Counted from the stretch's first letter, positions 45,438 to 57,343 are shown. The stretch: 64,000 bases of DNA from Dichomitus squalens LYAD-421 SS1 (GCF_000275845.1 NW_006766888.1:195169-259168), one strand, 5' to 3'. Numbers and translations: made by a program. Notes: generated by a model from the letters alone, not told the origin.

Positions 45438-46757
45438 ATGCCGTCCCAGAGAGCTCTAGTCATTCCCGCCGAGAGAGCTCCATTCAAGCTCGTCAACGAC
45501 TGGCCCATCCCCAAGCCCGGTCCCAAGGACGTGCTAGTCAAGCTTGCGTCCATCGCGCTCAACCCCGCCGACTGGCGCATTCAATCCGGAGGTGCCCGGG
45601 TTTCGTCAAGGAGTATCCTTTCATCTGCGGCCTCGATGGTGCAGGTATCGTCGAGGAAGTGGGATCGGAGGTGACGAACCTCGCTAAGGGTGACAAGGTG
45701 TAAGCTGCGCTAACGCTATATCGTCCGCACATTTGCCCTATCTGACTTGGACCCTCTTCTCGTATATGTAGGTTGTTCGAGGGCGCGTTCGATAACACGC
45801 GTGCGACCTTCCAGGAGTACACCCTCAACTGAGGCCCGGCTGCTTATACGGCTAAGGTATCTTTAGCTTTTCTGCTTACTGTCAAGTGATACTGAGATGA
45901 ACGCCTACAAGATTCCCGACAACATCTCCTTTGACCAGGCTGCATCCGTTCCACTGTGCCTAGCGACAGTCGTCACTGGTATCTGGGCACAGGAAGAAGG
46001 CGCGAGGTCCGCCAAACTCACGCCCCCTTGGGAGGAAGGCGGCAAGGTCAAGTACGCCGGAGACGTCGCCTTCATCATCGGCGGTTCTTCTTCCGTAGGT
46101 CAATACGGTACGCAGTGAATGTCAACATTTTGCTCACCTTCCATTATTGATTGTGACATCTTGCTTGCAGCCATTCAGTGTGCGCGCTTGCAAGGGTACG
46201 CGGCGGTCATTGCCACTTCTTCTCTCAAGCATGCGGAATTCCTCAAGTCGCTCGGTGCGACTCATGTCATTGACCGCCACCTCCTGCCTGCGGAGATACA
46301 AGCCCAGGTTCGCACGTTCGCCGCGGGCAAGCCGATCACCTACGTCTACGACGCCATTGGTGATCGGGATGAGCAGCGGCTCAGTTACGAGCTCTTGGAG
46401 GACGGCGGCGCGTTCGTGACCGTCCAACCGATCTTCCATGAGTACATCGAGGACTTGGTGACGGAAAAGAAGCCTGTCACTCGTGTATATGGCGCGTTCG
46501 ATGTTCCTGGCAATTTCAAGCTCGGATTGGAGGTGTACAGTCGCCTGCCCGGGTGGCTCGCTACCGGTGTCATTGTGGTACGTCTCCCTGACTACTGTGT
46601 GTTTCAGAGCAATGTTGACGTCTCTCGCTTTTTGCAGCCAAACAGGGTCGAGGTGGTTCCGGGCGGATTCACAGGGATCCCAGTAGGGCTAGAGAGGCTG
46701 CATCAAGGCGAAGTCAGTGGTGTCAAGTTAGTCGTGCGTCCCGCTGAGACTCCTTAG
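45438..46757 (+). CDS. Medium-chain dehydrogenase/enoyl reductase, with two frame lesions
   Basis: NAD(P)H-dependent reductase of the zinc-free MDR (quinone/trans-enoyl reductase) type. Starts MPSQRALVIPAERAPFKLVN, then KPGPKDVLVKLASIALNPAD, FICGLDGAGIVEEVGSEVTN, IPDNISFDQAASVPLCLATV, GDVAFIIGGSSSVGQY (cofactor-binding loop), LGATHVIDRH and VVPGGFTGIPVGLERLHQGE, stop at 46757. Two breaks: between WRIQSGG and VKEYPF (about 45592-45612) the frame shifts, as if one base were missing near a GGGTTT run; and an in-frame TGA stands at about 45829 between QEYTLN and AAYTAK. All other exons join cleanly. Either a recent pseudogene or draft-sequence errors; the lack of further decay favours recent loss or error. 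Substrate unknown. Confidence 0.75.
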
Positions 46758-47439
46758 AAAGGCTGAGTCGTGATGTACTATGGGCTTCAATCCGTCGTTT
46801 GTGGAATCTAGTTGACGTAGCCGTAGAAACTAAGAAGTCTACGTACCTCCGAAACACGAGGCGACCATGATGTCCCGGCATACTGTCGCTCGTCGAGAGA
46901 GACGAACCTTCCATTCGCCACATATTGGGGACAGTCCGTACCAATGCTTCTCCTAGCACTGTCCGTGCTCCTCCCACACGGGCTTTCGAAGACTTGCTCG
47001 AGTACTACTGTAGTTAAGCGTTGGTCCTATCAGGATACTTCTCGGCGAGGGTGGAAAGCAAGGTATCTCCTGGTTGCTTCAGATTGCCTCGGACCGCCGC
47101 TACCAAGGCTTTGAGCGCGTCGAAGCCGTCTGTTCGGTATGTATCGATGTCATGATCGGCTTCGTGTACCGTTTCGGAGTTTCTCACGACTCAGGTACTC
47201 ACGAGCGGAGTGTCAATCGCGCTCGCCGAGTCTCGGCATGGGATCGGTGTACTATTGCTGCCGCAACGTCGTTACCGAGGTCTTGAGATATCGGCAGCTG
47301 GGTCACTTCCGATATCATCGTCGACGTTTCTCTCTCTTCAGGTCTTCCGCGTCATCAGACCGGAGAGTAGCTGAGGATGTCAGGCACCTCGGCTGTCGGC
47401 GAGTCCATTACAGCTGATGCTCACCAAGATACAGATTAC
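46758..47439. other. Intergenic, nothing recognised
   Basis: No exon that can be tied to a family. May include undetected 5' remains of the following DUF6533 relic. Confidence 0.4.
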
Positions 47440-48444
47440 CGATATCGGCCACAGTATTTGCCCTTTCCTCGGCGCCCTTCATCCTCAACATGCTTGTAAG
47501 TAGCTCAGGTCATGCCAACTTCAGCAACAGCGGGAAGGTGATGATTCGTTCCTAAAGGATCATTTTCGTTGGGTCACCTTCGTGAACGACCCAGGACAGG
47601 GCATAGTGGCCTTGAATATACTTATCGACTGACATGATCACGAGGCGAGTGCACTCATCGCGCACGGCTTACCGCATCTGTATTCACGCTGTGATTGTCA
47701 GATGTGGGTCGAAATTGCACAACGTTATACCTCGATTTGCCAATGTACGCCTGCTCATTTCGCGTCTAAACAGTAACCGCAGTGTCGCGGTTCTCTCTGA
47801 TTGCAGCCGACTGGATGGTCCTTTGCGTCACTTGGCGCTCAACCTATCAGACCATCAGGATGTCCCGGCTGGCTGGACTGGGCCAACGCGGATGTGCAAG
47901 TATTCTGTTGCACGATGGCGCGTCAAAGACCTGCTATTCGCGCGACTCGAGATCGTGATTCATTTGGCCTCAGGGACGGCTTACTTCTTGTCAGTAGACG
48001 TACTCATCCATCTGATCCCAGCATTTCTCACCGTTACTCACAGGGCAATGCTCATCCTCAACGTTCTTCACGTTGCTTTCACTTTGACTTCGGTGAACGG
48101 GGAGTATGTCTCGAATTCTCCGTGATCCTCCTCTGATATTCCATCATGTCACTGCTACCGTTTTCAGTGCAACGAGCGCCGTGACTCTCTTCGAGGAACC
48201 GTGCGTGCTCACCAAATCTCCCGCAATGCATTGATCAATCCTGCTTAGGTTGACTTCTATCCTCACGTCGAGAGTCTTCATTGATCTACAGAGGGTCGAG
48301 CGCATAGTAGCCCGACGCTCTCAGTCGATATCACAAGAATCGGAGCTCGCATTTGAGTCTCATGCGTCGTCGGGCACTCATAGCTTCCTCGGATCTATCG
48401 AATGTCAGCACTCCATCCATGGACATTGGAGACGACATATATGA
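47440..48444 (+). pseudogene. Decayed DUF6533 membrane-protein gene, copy B
   Basis: Pieces of the family occur in the right order but in different frames. TVFALSSAPFILNML near 47450 matches VFALSSVPYVVVNV of copy C. Both a GTAYFL-type segment and an RDSFGLRDG-type segment occur near 47950-47985, in two frames. RAMLILNVLHVAFTL (about 48050) and LTSILTSRVFIDLQRVERIV with ELAFESHASS (48255-48370) match the last exons. The N-terminal DUF6533 core and first exons are not visible, and the central segments need frame changes not explained by introns. I read it as a degenerate duplicate. Confidence 0.5.
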
Positions 48445-49277
48445 CGGAGATGGAGATCATTCTGAGCCTGAATCCGGTAGACTCGCTCGCAAGGTGAGAT
48501 GCCTTCCACTACTCGTGATCTTGTGTGCCTGACCCATGAACAGAGCAATTTTGACACATGACGCTTAGGTACAACAGGATACCTCGGTAACTGAACAGAC
48601 TAGGGAGCAGACGGTAGACGGAAGTTGTGCTGTACACCTGTATGTCCTTCGTCATGACTGCTGAGGTCACCAAGATACGAGATGCGCTCATCGAATCTCC
48701 TTCTACGATATGTCCCATCCATCGCCGAGATATCTCATAAACTAAGACTTTCACTCTGTTTCTCCGATTCAGCTAGAGCACACGACCAGATGCTGGGCCA
48801 CAGTGCTACATACAACTCGGCGCATATATGTCGGTTCCGCGCACGCGGCCTACAAAGTTGTATGCAAATCACCGTAGTGCTCGAATTTGAGGCCGTTTGT
48901 AAATCTGTAGGTTGTTGCTGACTGGGGAGTTGGTCAGTTAAATCTCGCGCTGGCTGGTCACTGAGATTTGATTCCTACCGCTTTGTTCCAACGCCTTGCA
49001 AAACGATAGCGCGTGCCCGCAAAACACGTAGGCACCCAAATGGTGCAATCTCGCTCATCCCTCCTCGCAAGCGCAGAAATAGTTCAGAACTATCGATGTT
49101 GTGACTCAATACCATGACATCAATAGAGGTCTGAGTGTGTCGAGGAAGAAAGTGGCAGGGCAGCAACAACCCATGGACGGCTCGTAGCGACTGGGCGCTG
49201 GATTACCTTATTGGGAGATTCCCAGGTGTGTTGTTCGTAAATTCGTTTTGCAATGCGACACTCTCCAGAGTCTCCAC
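48445..49277. other. Intergenic, nothing recognised
   Basis: Upstream of the AIM9-like gene. Short open frames without family resemblance. Confidence 0.4.
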
Positions 49278-51711
49278 ATGCCGTGTCTTGGAAGGGCGAG
49301 GCTCATCTCCGGCTTGTGGACAGTTTCAGTCTCGCCATCTTTGCGCCGTCCTCGTTCCTCACTGCGTTCATTGTACTCTTACGCCTTGAGCTCTATCGCT
49401 CGTTCGGTGCCACGTCGCGCTTTCTCGACCATCCCGCATTCTCCTGACAACCTCTTCGACTACACCTCGGGCCGGTGGATGTAAGTCTCGTACATGTTAC
49501 TCAATGGTGTACATGTCTAACCTGTATCTTAACATGTGCAGCATCAACGATGCCCTTCGCCACGCAGAGCGCAGACGTGTGTTCAACGTCGATGGGCTAT
49601 GTCGACTCGCAGCGCAGTCCGTCGACCGGAGTCCTGATGACATTATCGACCTGACCAAACTCGCCGAGGGCGGGTTCAACCGTACCTTCCTCATCACCAT
49701 GCGGGATGGCTTCCAGATGGTGGCGCGTATCCCGTACCCGGCTACGGTCCCCAAGGAACTAGCTGTCGCTAGTGAAGCGGCCACTATGGCTCTACTCCGT
49801 TCCTCCGGGCTCCCTGTACCTGAGGTATACGGATACTCGCCTGTGCCAGACAACGCGGCAGAGACCGAGTATATCTTCATGGAATTCGTCATAGGGACAA
49901 CGCTAAGCGACGTATGGTTTGACTTAGAAGAAGAGGAAATCGTTCCAGTCATGCGCCAACTTGTTGAACTCGAGTCGAAGATGATGTCAATCTCTTTCCC
50001 GGCTGGCGGGAGCCTGTACTACGCACAGGACTTGGAGAAGTTGGTCGGGACACCGGGCATCCCACTGGAGGACAAGCGTTTCTACGTCGGTCCAGACACA
50101 AGACTGCCTCTGTGGTCTGGTAGGAGGTCGCAGCTCGACGTAGATCGAGGACCATGTAAGACGTTTCCTATCTTTTCCATCACTTGCTCAACTAACTGGT
50201 GAGTATAGATGAAAACGTTGAAGCCGCACTCGCGGCACCAGCGTACAAGGAACTGGCTTATCTGAAGCNNNNNNNNNNNNNNNNNNNNNNNNNNNNNNNN
50301 NNNNNNNNNNNNNNNNNNNNNNNNNNNNNNNNNNNNNNNNNNNNNNNNNNNNNNNNNNNNNNNNNNNNNNNNNNNNNNNNNNNNNNNNNNNNNNNNNNNN
50401 NNNNNNNNNNNNNNNNNNNNNNNNNNNNNNNNNNNNNNNNNNNNNNNNNNNNNNNNNNNNNNNNNNNNNNNNNNNNNNNNNNNNNNNNNNNNNNNNNNNN
50501 NNNNNNNNNNNNNNNNNNNNNNNNNNNNNNNNNNNNNNNNNNNNNNNNNNNNNNNNNNNNNNNNNNNNNNNNNNNNTGTACTACGCACAGGACTTGGAGA
50601 AGTTGGTCGGGACACCGGGCATCCCACTGGAGGACAAGCGTTTCTACGTCGGTCCAGACACAAGACTGCCTCTGTGGTCTGGTAGGAGGTCGCAGCTCGA
50701 CGTAGATCGAGGACCATGTAAGACGTTTCCTATCTTTTCCATCACTTGCTCAACTAACTGGTGAGTATAGATGAAAACGTTGAAGCCGCACTCGCGGCAC
50801 CAGCGTACAAGGAACTGGCTTATCTGAAGCAATTTGGTCGACCGCTGTTGCCTTTCGAGCGTATGAGGAGGGAAGCGTACCGGTATCAGGAGCAGCCGCC
50901 GTCGGATCACATCGAGAACCTGAACCGCTATCTCCTGATCGCGCCGTCACTCATACCCAAGAACCCGGTCCTCGGTCGTTTCTGCATCCGCCATCCCGAT
51001 CTGCAGTCCGGTAATATCATCGTTTCGAGGTCGCCAGACTCCACCTGGCGCATCGTCAGCTTGTTGGACTGGCAACACGCCCCGATCCTACCCTTGTTTC
51101 TTCTTGCCGGTCTTCCCGAACGCTTCGAAAACTTTGGTGATCCTATCTCGCAATCTATGGCGCGACCTTCGCTACCGGAGGATTTCGACGACTTGCATGG
51201 GTCCGAGCAAAGCACAGCGAAGGAGATATACCGTCGCCGCCTCGTCCATCACCACTACATCAAGGACACGGAGGAGCACAACGAGCTCCATTACACTGCG
51301 CTGTTAGACCCCATGGGCAATCTCCGCCGCCGGCTGTTCTGTCATGCCAGTGACCCGTGGGAGGGCGAGACTCTCGCGCTCAAGGTTGACTTGATAGAAG
51401 CAACTGAGACGTGGGAGACCCTTACCGGGGGAGGCGCGCCGTGTCCTGTCGTGTTCGACGCCGACGACGTACGCAAGACGATGCAGCTAGATGAAGCACA
51501 GAGAGGAGCGGACGAGACTTTGGAGGCGTGCCGGAACATCATCCGCTTCGGAACGGAGGGCTGGGTGTCCACCGAGCGGTACGAGGAGGCTATGGCACGC
51601 AGCAAGCAGCTGAAGGAGGCTGTGTTGGCGGTGGCCAGGTCGGTGGAGGAACGGACTGAGATGGCCGCGCACTGGCCCTTGGACGACATGGATGAAGAAA
51701 TATACACATAA
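49278..51711 (+). CDS. AIM9: AIM9-like mitochondrial APH/protein-kinase-fold protein (interrupted by assembly gap)
   Basis: Phosphotransferase-fold protein resembling Altered Inheritance of Mitochondria 9. Exon 1 (49278-49480) encodes a basic, Arg/Ser-rich leader (RSVPRRAFSTIPHSPDNLFD), a likely mitochondrial presequence. Exon 2 (49542-50155): IIDLTKLAEGGFNRTFLITM, MVARIPYPATVPKELAVASE and YIFMEFVIGTTLSDVWFDLE. Exon 3 (50771-51711): GRFCIRHPDLQSGNIIVSRS (catalytic-loop H-D-N) and VSLLDWQHAPILPLFLLAGL (metal-binding D). The stretch 50269-50576 is N, and 50015-50268 is repeated exactly after it; taking the repeat once, exons sum to 1758 nt, 585 aa, in frame. Real activity unknown for this family. 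The gene is probably intact in the organism. Confidence 0.85.
50015..50268. repeat. Left copy of a 254-bp block duplicated across the gap
   Basis: Identical to 50577-50830. Covers the end of exon 2, intron 2 and the start of exon 3 of the AIM9-like gene. Confidence 0.97.
50269..50576. other. Assembly gap (308 N)
   Basis: Run of N between two identical 254-bp blocks; most simply a scaffolding gap whose flanking contigs overlap and were not merged. Confidence 0.98.
50577..50830. repeat. Right copy of the 254-bp block
   Basis: Identical to 50015-50268; continues into unique exon-3 sequence at 50831. Confidence 0.97.
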
Positions 51712-52469
51712 CGAGTACACAGGTGTCGCCAAAGGAATCAAAGAGTGTGTTTGCGCGCCCTGTTTCGTTTGACGTCGACAGCGGCACCGGGTCCCTTGGA
51801 CTTCGTTTCTCGCTCCAGAGTCCACGGTCCAATGAACACCGGAGATGAAACTTGACGGGAGACGCTGGAAACTCGCTCGCCATTGTACGTCCTCATGCCA
51901 CTGTCACCTAGTTTCTTTCTTGTATAGCTGATCTCGTGAACGATGCTTTCTTCAGATGTGATGGTCACATGCAAGGAGAAAGCAGGCCACCTGCGATTCA
52001 CTTGTATGCCGAGTGAGGTCGGAACCGAGAGACATCCGCTGGCACCTTGCTTAAACAAATATGGCATCAATTAGGTGCGATCCTGTGGCCATCGACCTTT
52101 CGTTCTCCATCGCGCCGTTCGCTGCACGTGAAACTGTGTGTCACGGCCAAGCTGCTGTCTTAGGGACGCCACTGCCCACCGCACCATCGTGGCGGAAACG
52201 ATCAAGGTTAGGGTGTTGCCTGAATTGCAGTCTTTGAAACAGCGCTCGTAATTTATCTAGCCAACCGCGAATGCCACAGGAAGGGCCCCTCGATAGTTTC
52301 CGAGCGGTCACTGCCTCATCAGCACCGGGACGATTAGTCTGCACTATCGGATCCGTCCAGGCTGTCAGCTACTTGGAGGGTTCAAAAGCCCCTAGTAGAG
52401 CACTCCCTCCGCAATCTACTTGCGAGCTCGCCTCCCTCGACGAGGGCCCTATCTACCGAAAAGCTCATA
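51712..52469. other. Intergenic, nothing recognised
   Basis: Minus-strand open frames 51738-52070 show no family resemblance. Confidence 0.45.
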
Positions 52470-54136
52470 ATGTCAGACTATACAGACGTCCAGGACGACA
52501 TACTTGGCACGATGTATGTGTCAAGTTCTCCCATATAGTATCTGCACTCTGACACTCGTAATTAGCTGGAGTGAGCTCGCGGGTCGATGCTCGACTGCCG
52601 TGCTTGGTGCGTTCCTCATTGGAGCAGTTGGCCTCACAAACGTCTCCACTAGCAGGTCTAAGATCGTTTCTAGCACTGTTTGTTTATGACTTCCTCCTCA
52701 CCTTTGGCGACGAAGTCAACTTGTTTTTGCGGCCTCGCCAGCTCAATGGGCCCTCGATCCTGTTCCTACTGAACCGGTACCTCGCACTGGCTGTCCAAGT
52801 ATATCACTGTAGTCCGGAACCTACATCTTACAAGGTATGCCCTTACCCACATACTCACTCGTACAATGTTCAATAATGCCGCAGGGGTATGATTGCTATG
52901 ACCGGTCCTCGTGGCAAAAGCTGAGATAGACTTCTGATATAGTATCGTCGCTTGGTTCGCCGCTTCCTCTGTGATTGAGTCACTGCAATACATTCCTTGG
53001 GCAGGTGCGTGTACTAATTTCAATGGCATGTATGAGGCTTAACATCCACAAATCATATAGCATTCTCAGCCCTCAGATCATACGCCTTGTGCCCAGCACC
53101 ATACAGAACGGCCATCTCGATTGCCGTCTTTGCTCTTTCCTCCGTCCCTTATGTAGTGGTCAATGTGATCGTGCGTACCCGAATCCGGCGTGTCTTACAC
53201 TATTAGCGACCCTCTAACGGAGTTTCCGTTGTCAGATTTTTCAATCAGTTGTCGCCCCTCTCATCTCACTATCACCGAGTGCACAAGATATGTGAGTGAA
53301 CTGGACGCACGGTTTTTGCAACACCATCTAATATTCTGCATGATACTAGATGTGGGTTCGAACGTTCAAACATCATGACGTTTTCAAACTGGCTGGCTAA
53401 TATAGTAGTGATGACTTTCTCACGGTGACTGTCGTGGCCCGTTCTTCTCTGATCGGAGCCGAACTCATTGTTCTATGCATCACCTGGTACCGGACACGGG
53501 AGACTATCAAGATGTCCAAGCGCTTCATGGCTGGCCAAGATAGACAAACCTTTGCAAGTACCCTTCTCCGTGATGGTGAGCCCTATCATCGACTGTTTTC
53601 TTTATCCGAACTTGTTCAAGCATTCTGTGTAATGACATAGGGACGGTTTACTTCTTGTAGGTGTCAGTCGCTATCTATGATTCTGAAGTCCTTCGCATCA
53701 CATATGAACTACAGGACACTGCTGATACTGAACAGTCTCAACATCGTTTTTAGTCTATTTTGGGAAAGTTCCATGGAGGGACCGACCACGATTCTACTTC
53801 TACTTCGACTTGCATTCTCCGATGGGATCTCTGAGTTTGGGTTGGCTACACAAAACAACGTCGGAGTTACCACATTTGGGGGACCGTACGTGATGATTGA
53901 ATCCTACTCAAGGAGGTTGCTGTAACATTCTCCCCAGCCTAACCTCGATCGTCATCTCGAGGTTCCTTATCAACCTGCAGAAGGTCAAGCGCAGGCTACA
54001 TGGATCTTCTCGGTCGATGTCAGAGCTCGCGTTCCAGTCTCACGCGTCACGAGACATGGACGGTTTCATCGGATCCCTCGGGGCCCAGCTCCCATTTCTT
54101 GATGAACATCTAGGTGAGGGCGAAGATTGGCCCTAG
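52470..54136 (+). CDS. DUF6533 multi-pass membrane protein, copy C
   Basis: Exon 1 MSDYTDVQDDILGT joins at GTATGT to IWSELAGRCSTAVL, which joins at GTGCGT to ALFVYDFLLTFGDEVNLFLR and PSILFLLNRYLALAVQ, the DUF6533 core with its YD-LLTF-EV and LFLLNRY motifs. Later exons: SSVIESLQYIPWA, AFSALRSYALCPAPYRTAIS, VFALSSVPYVVVNV, VTVVARSSLIGAELIVLCIT (membrane helix), FASTLLRDG, RTLLILNSLNIVFSLFWES and LTSIVISRFLINLQKVKRRL, ending DGFIGSLGAQLPFLDEHLGE, stop at 54136. About seven membrane segments are expected. Function unknown. The splice pattern matches copy A at 9143-10730, so the two arose by gene duplication rather than retroposition. Confidence 0.72.
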
Positions 54137-54531
54137 TCGGAGCCGTTCAATGCGCATCTGGGTGCCTTCACATCGAGTCCAAGTATCCGTGATTTCATTG
54201 AACTGTCTCTCTTGTAGAGCGGCGATGTGACGACATTTTCGCTCCTTGAGTAGAAATTTCTAGCCACCTAGTGAATTTGACATTAATGTTTAACTCGATG
54301 ATCCTCTCTGCCCACCATGCGTGGTATTCCCAACCATACTTTATAGACGGCCGTTGGTCATCAACTACAACGGCTATTACCCATGCCTATACTACAAAAG
54401 GTTAGGTCAGTCGTGGAACGGAAGCTATCGTGCCCGACTCCGTCAAACAGCGACAGATGCGCCTCTCGATCATGTCCAGTCCGATTTGTCTGTGCCTCTC
54501 AACACCACTTTGTGAAGGGATGGCAGTCTCA
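54137..54531. other. Intergenic between convergent genes, nothing recognised
   Basis: 3' flanks of DUF6533 copy C and the PAH-only gene. Confidence 0.45.
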
Positions 54532-55159
54532 TCAATGAGACGGATGGATGTCGGCGTGGTGCATACGTAGCCCGGTGGGATATTGCTTCCACCCACCACC
54601 GGGCACGAACACGGCCACGTACTCGTCCGTGGCCTCGATACGGTACCCCGGCGGCATACAATGGTTGAACGCACGCGCGAGCTCGCTATGCCCGACAAAC
54701 AACAGCGATATCTCGCTCAGAATCCCGTCAATGTCGTTTCTGCCCGCCCCATCCGAGTTTCCGTCAGCCCTCCAACACACTCCCATGACGAAAGGGGGTG
54801 CTCACCTTCCCTTATTATTCTTCTGCCGGAACGCCGCGAGCAGCCTCGCGTACTCCGCGGGCTGCTGCTGAAACTCGGCGCGCATGAGCGCGAAGAAATG
54901 CGCGTTCGCGTCGTGGCATGTTTGCGCGAGCGCGCCCGTCCAGATGTCGCAGTACGCGAGCGAGTCCTCGGAGCGTGGGTCGGGGAGGTCGGTCACTGGC
55001 TCGATGTCGTCCTCCCAAGAGTTGCGCCGGCGCAACTGTGAGTATGAAAGATTCGAGAAAAGCGCTGGAAGGGGCTGCAGACACGTGGGCGTCCGTTGTG
55101 GGTCGAGGGGGCTTGCGTGCTGAGGTTGGCGTGCGTGGATCACGGGAAGCCGTGCTCAT
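54532..55159 (-). CDS. Stand-alone PAH-domain protein
   Basis: Three exons read leftwards. ATG 55159 opens MSTASRDPRTPTSARKPPRP; an intron (55036-55084) joins DAH to LRRRNSWEDDIEPVTDLPDP; a second intron near 54740-54805 joins KNNKGR to NDIDGILSEISLLFVG. The middle and end form one PAH module: ANAHFFALMRAEFQQQPAEY ARLL, then HSELARAFNHCMPPGYRIEA. Helix spacing and the P-GYRIE signature match PAH1 of the SIN3 at the left edge of this window ([12 protein letters not shown]). Nothing else of SIN3 is present (no PAH2/3, no HDAC-interaction region), so the protein of about 175 aa is a single PAH module with a short N-terminal tail. Proposed role, inferred only: binding of the same short repressor helices as SIN3 without recruiting deacetylase. 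Confidence 0.75.
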
Positions 55160-55218
55160 GATGTGGGCTATTCACAAGGGAGCAGAAAGATATTGGTCTT
55201 GAGGGGCTAAGTTTGTGC

Positions 55219-55226
55219 ATATATAA
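55219..55226 (-). promoter_or_regulatory. TATA box candidate of the PAH-only gene
   Basis: An ATATATAAG string about 60 bp upstream of ATG 55159; the TATATA core reads equally on both strands. Confidence 0.45.
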
Positions 55227-55449
55227 GGGGGAAAGGGAAGATCAAGACGATTGAGTCAAACGGAGCGAGCGCCTCGTGTGGCTGAGCGGCAACCTTCTGC
55301 AGGACAAAGGACCATAATGTATGTGCTGCGGCGTCCCTGTCGATGACAGCTAGCTGGGATGGCGACAGTCATACCTTCCTATTGTCTTCTCTTACAGCAT
55401 ATGGAACTTCTTACGTTACCTGTGCTACAATCGCCGGTGCTAGAACACA

Positions 55450-56823
55450 CTACGACGATGCCACCTTCCATACCTTCACAACTCCCTCATCACCTGCGGT
55501 GGCGAAGAGGTCCTCAAAGCCCTTTCTTGGACACCACACGATGCTGTTGACGTCGTGGACCTCGTGCGCATTGGTGATTTTCGCGATGATCTTCTGTGTG
55601 AGGGTTTTACGACTCGGGTCCTTCGCGCTAGGCCCGACCTGGACGCCTAATCAGCTCCACGTGCAAGGCAAAGCCTGAGGTGAAAGACGGCGCCACTCAC
55701 TCCGAGCTCCCAGACATTGATTATACCGTCACCGCCGGTGCTCGCGAGCCACCCAAGGCTTCCAGGATCACCCGAGTCAAGCGGCTTCCCGACGCCCCAG
55801 CTGATCGAGTACACGCTCCGCTCATGACCCGAGAGCGTGTCTATGCACTCCCATTTGTGCTCCTGCACGCGCTCCCATATCCTGATAGTCGTGTCGTCCG
55901 AGGCTGAAGCGAGGAAGCGGCCGTCTGGGGAGAAAGCGAGCGCCCAGACCGTCGATCCGTGTCCGGAGAGGGTTTGAAAGCAATACCAGTCTTCTTGGGG
56001 GTCATCGATGTACAGCTTTATCGTGTCATCGTAGGAAGCAGATGCGAGGATCTGCGCTGGGTGGCCGGTTGAGAGACAGGGGCGGAAGGAGAGACGGAAG
56101 GAGAAGAGGGCGACTGACCTCTTCGGTCGGATGCCATGCGACGGCCTTCACATCTTGTGTGTGCTCCATGAGCACCCCCATACACTCGAAGTCATGATCC
56201 GGGTGAACTGGACCAGGTGGGATTTGCGTGATCGCGTATTTAGCCGCCGAAGCCTGTGCGCACGAGCAACAGGCCGAGGGCACGCACCTTCCCATATCCA
56301 CACGGTCTTGTCGCGACTGCAGCTCGCGAGGAGGTTCCCCGAGCTCGAGTACGCCACGCTCTTGCACTCCGTCTCGTGGCCCTCCAACAGGCTCATGCAC
56401 TCCCATTCCCGTGCCGGATTAGACGCGCCATCCTCCTCGTCCTCACCGCCTTCCTGCGCCCACACGCCGATGTTCGAGTCAAACGAGGCCGTCGCGAGTG
56501 TTTTGCCCGAGGGCGACCACGCGATCGCGCGGACGGTCTTCGCGTGCCCGGTCGGGATGTTTGTGATGTGCGAGAACTTCACGGACGGAGCCTCAGACGC
56601 ATCGCTATCAAACGACGAAGAGTAGCTGTACAGCCTGACGGTCTTGTCGGCAGAGCAGGAGGCGAGAATGGGTTTGGTAGGATTCCACGCGACGTGCCAT
56701 GCGCGGTCTTCGTGGCCTGCAGGAGGGAATTTGAGTTTGCTTCATGTTTACTGCGCGCATGTACGGACCTTCTAGCCGAGCGATGGAGCGTATTGTCGCT
56801 GGTAGGTCTTGATCCATATCCAT
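55450..56823 (-). CDS. CIA1: Cytosolic iron-sulfur assembly WD40 protein CIAO1/Cia1
   Basis: Seven-bladed WD40 adaptor of the CIA targeting complex, handing Fe-S clusters to cytosolic and nuclear apoproteins. From ATG 56823 (MDMDQDLPATIRSIARLEG), blades in order: RAWHVAWNPTKPILASCSAD; TVRAIAWSPSGKTLATASFD; ECKSVAYSSSGNLLASCSRD with KTVWIWE; DVKAVAWHPTEEILASASYD; STVWALAFSPDGRFLASASD; SVYSISWGVGKPLDSGDPGS; and HDVNSIVWCPRKGFEDLFAT, ending VVKVWKV, stop at 55450-55452. About five introns. The Asp/Ser-rich insertion after blade 1 and the WECM-LEGHE-E pattern are as in Cia1. An acidic loop (EGGEDEEDGAS) follows GVWAQ. An upstream in-frame ATG at 56880 is less likely. Confidence 0.93.
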
Positions 56824-57343
56824 GAACAGTCTGGCGGAATCAAAAGGGAACGGAGTGAGATGACTCGCGAGGACGGACAATCCGAATCTTGCTCAGATCG
56901 CGCAAGATTCGATCGTATATGTCATCGTTCCCACGCCCTACATTGGCTCGTTTGACCGCCGGCCTTCATCATCCCAGCTTTGACCTCTCGCCGCCATGTT
57001 CACACCGTCGCACTTTCCCTTGATGCTAGGAGACAGGTCCTTTACTCAAAGCGTAACTGTCTCGAGCGCAAAGCAACTGTGGTTCGTCCCGATATTTGTG
57101 GCGTGAAGAGTGGTATCCAAGATACGACTCCGACCCTGTACAACGCTGACCGTACCAAGCGTCTTAGACAGACGGGAGCCTTGTGCAAGACCAAGGTAGA
57201 GCGCATCCTCCGGTGCAGCATAAAAAAGCTGATCCTGCAGTACTGGCGCCAACATCGTGCGTTCGCCACTGTAGTGTCTGTCCCACTTCATCCTCTCTTC
57301 ACTCTCACTCCAGACTCACAACACAACTTCTGGCCGTACTAAT
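56824..57343. promoter_or_regulatory. Shared upstream region of CIAO1 and PAH-like gene 1
   Basis: Divergent ATGs 520 bp apart. From about 57040 the sequence (for example GCGCAAAGCAACTGTGGTT and GCCTTGTGCAAGACCAA) matches 58525-58625, so the promoter belongs to the duplicated unit. A TAAAAAAG at 57221-57228 sits where copy 2 has TATATAAG. Confidence 0.5.

Noticed and set aside
47074..47417. Plus-strand open frames of 70-92 codons
   Set aside because: No hydrophobic segments or family motifs; they end before the first recognisable DUF6533 segment.
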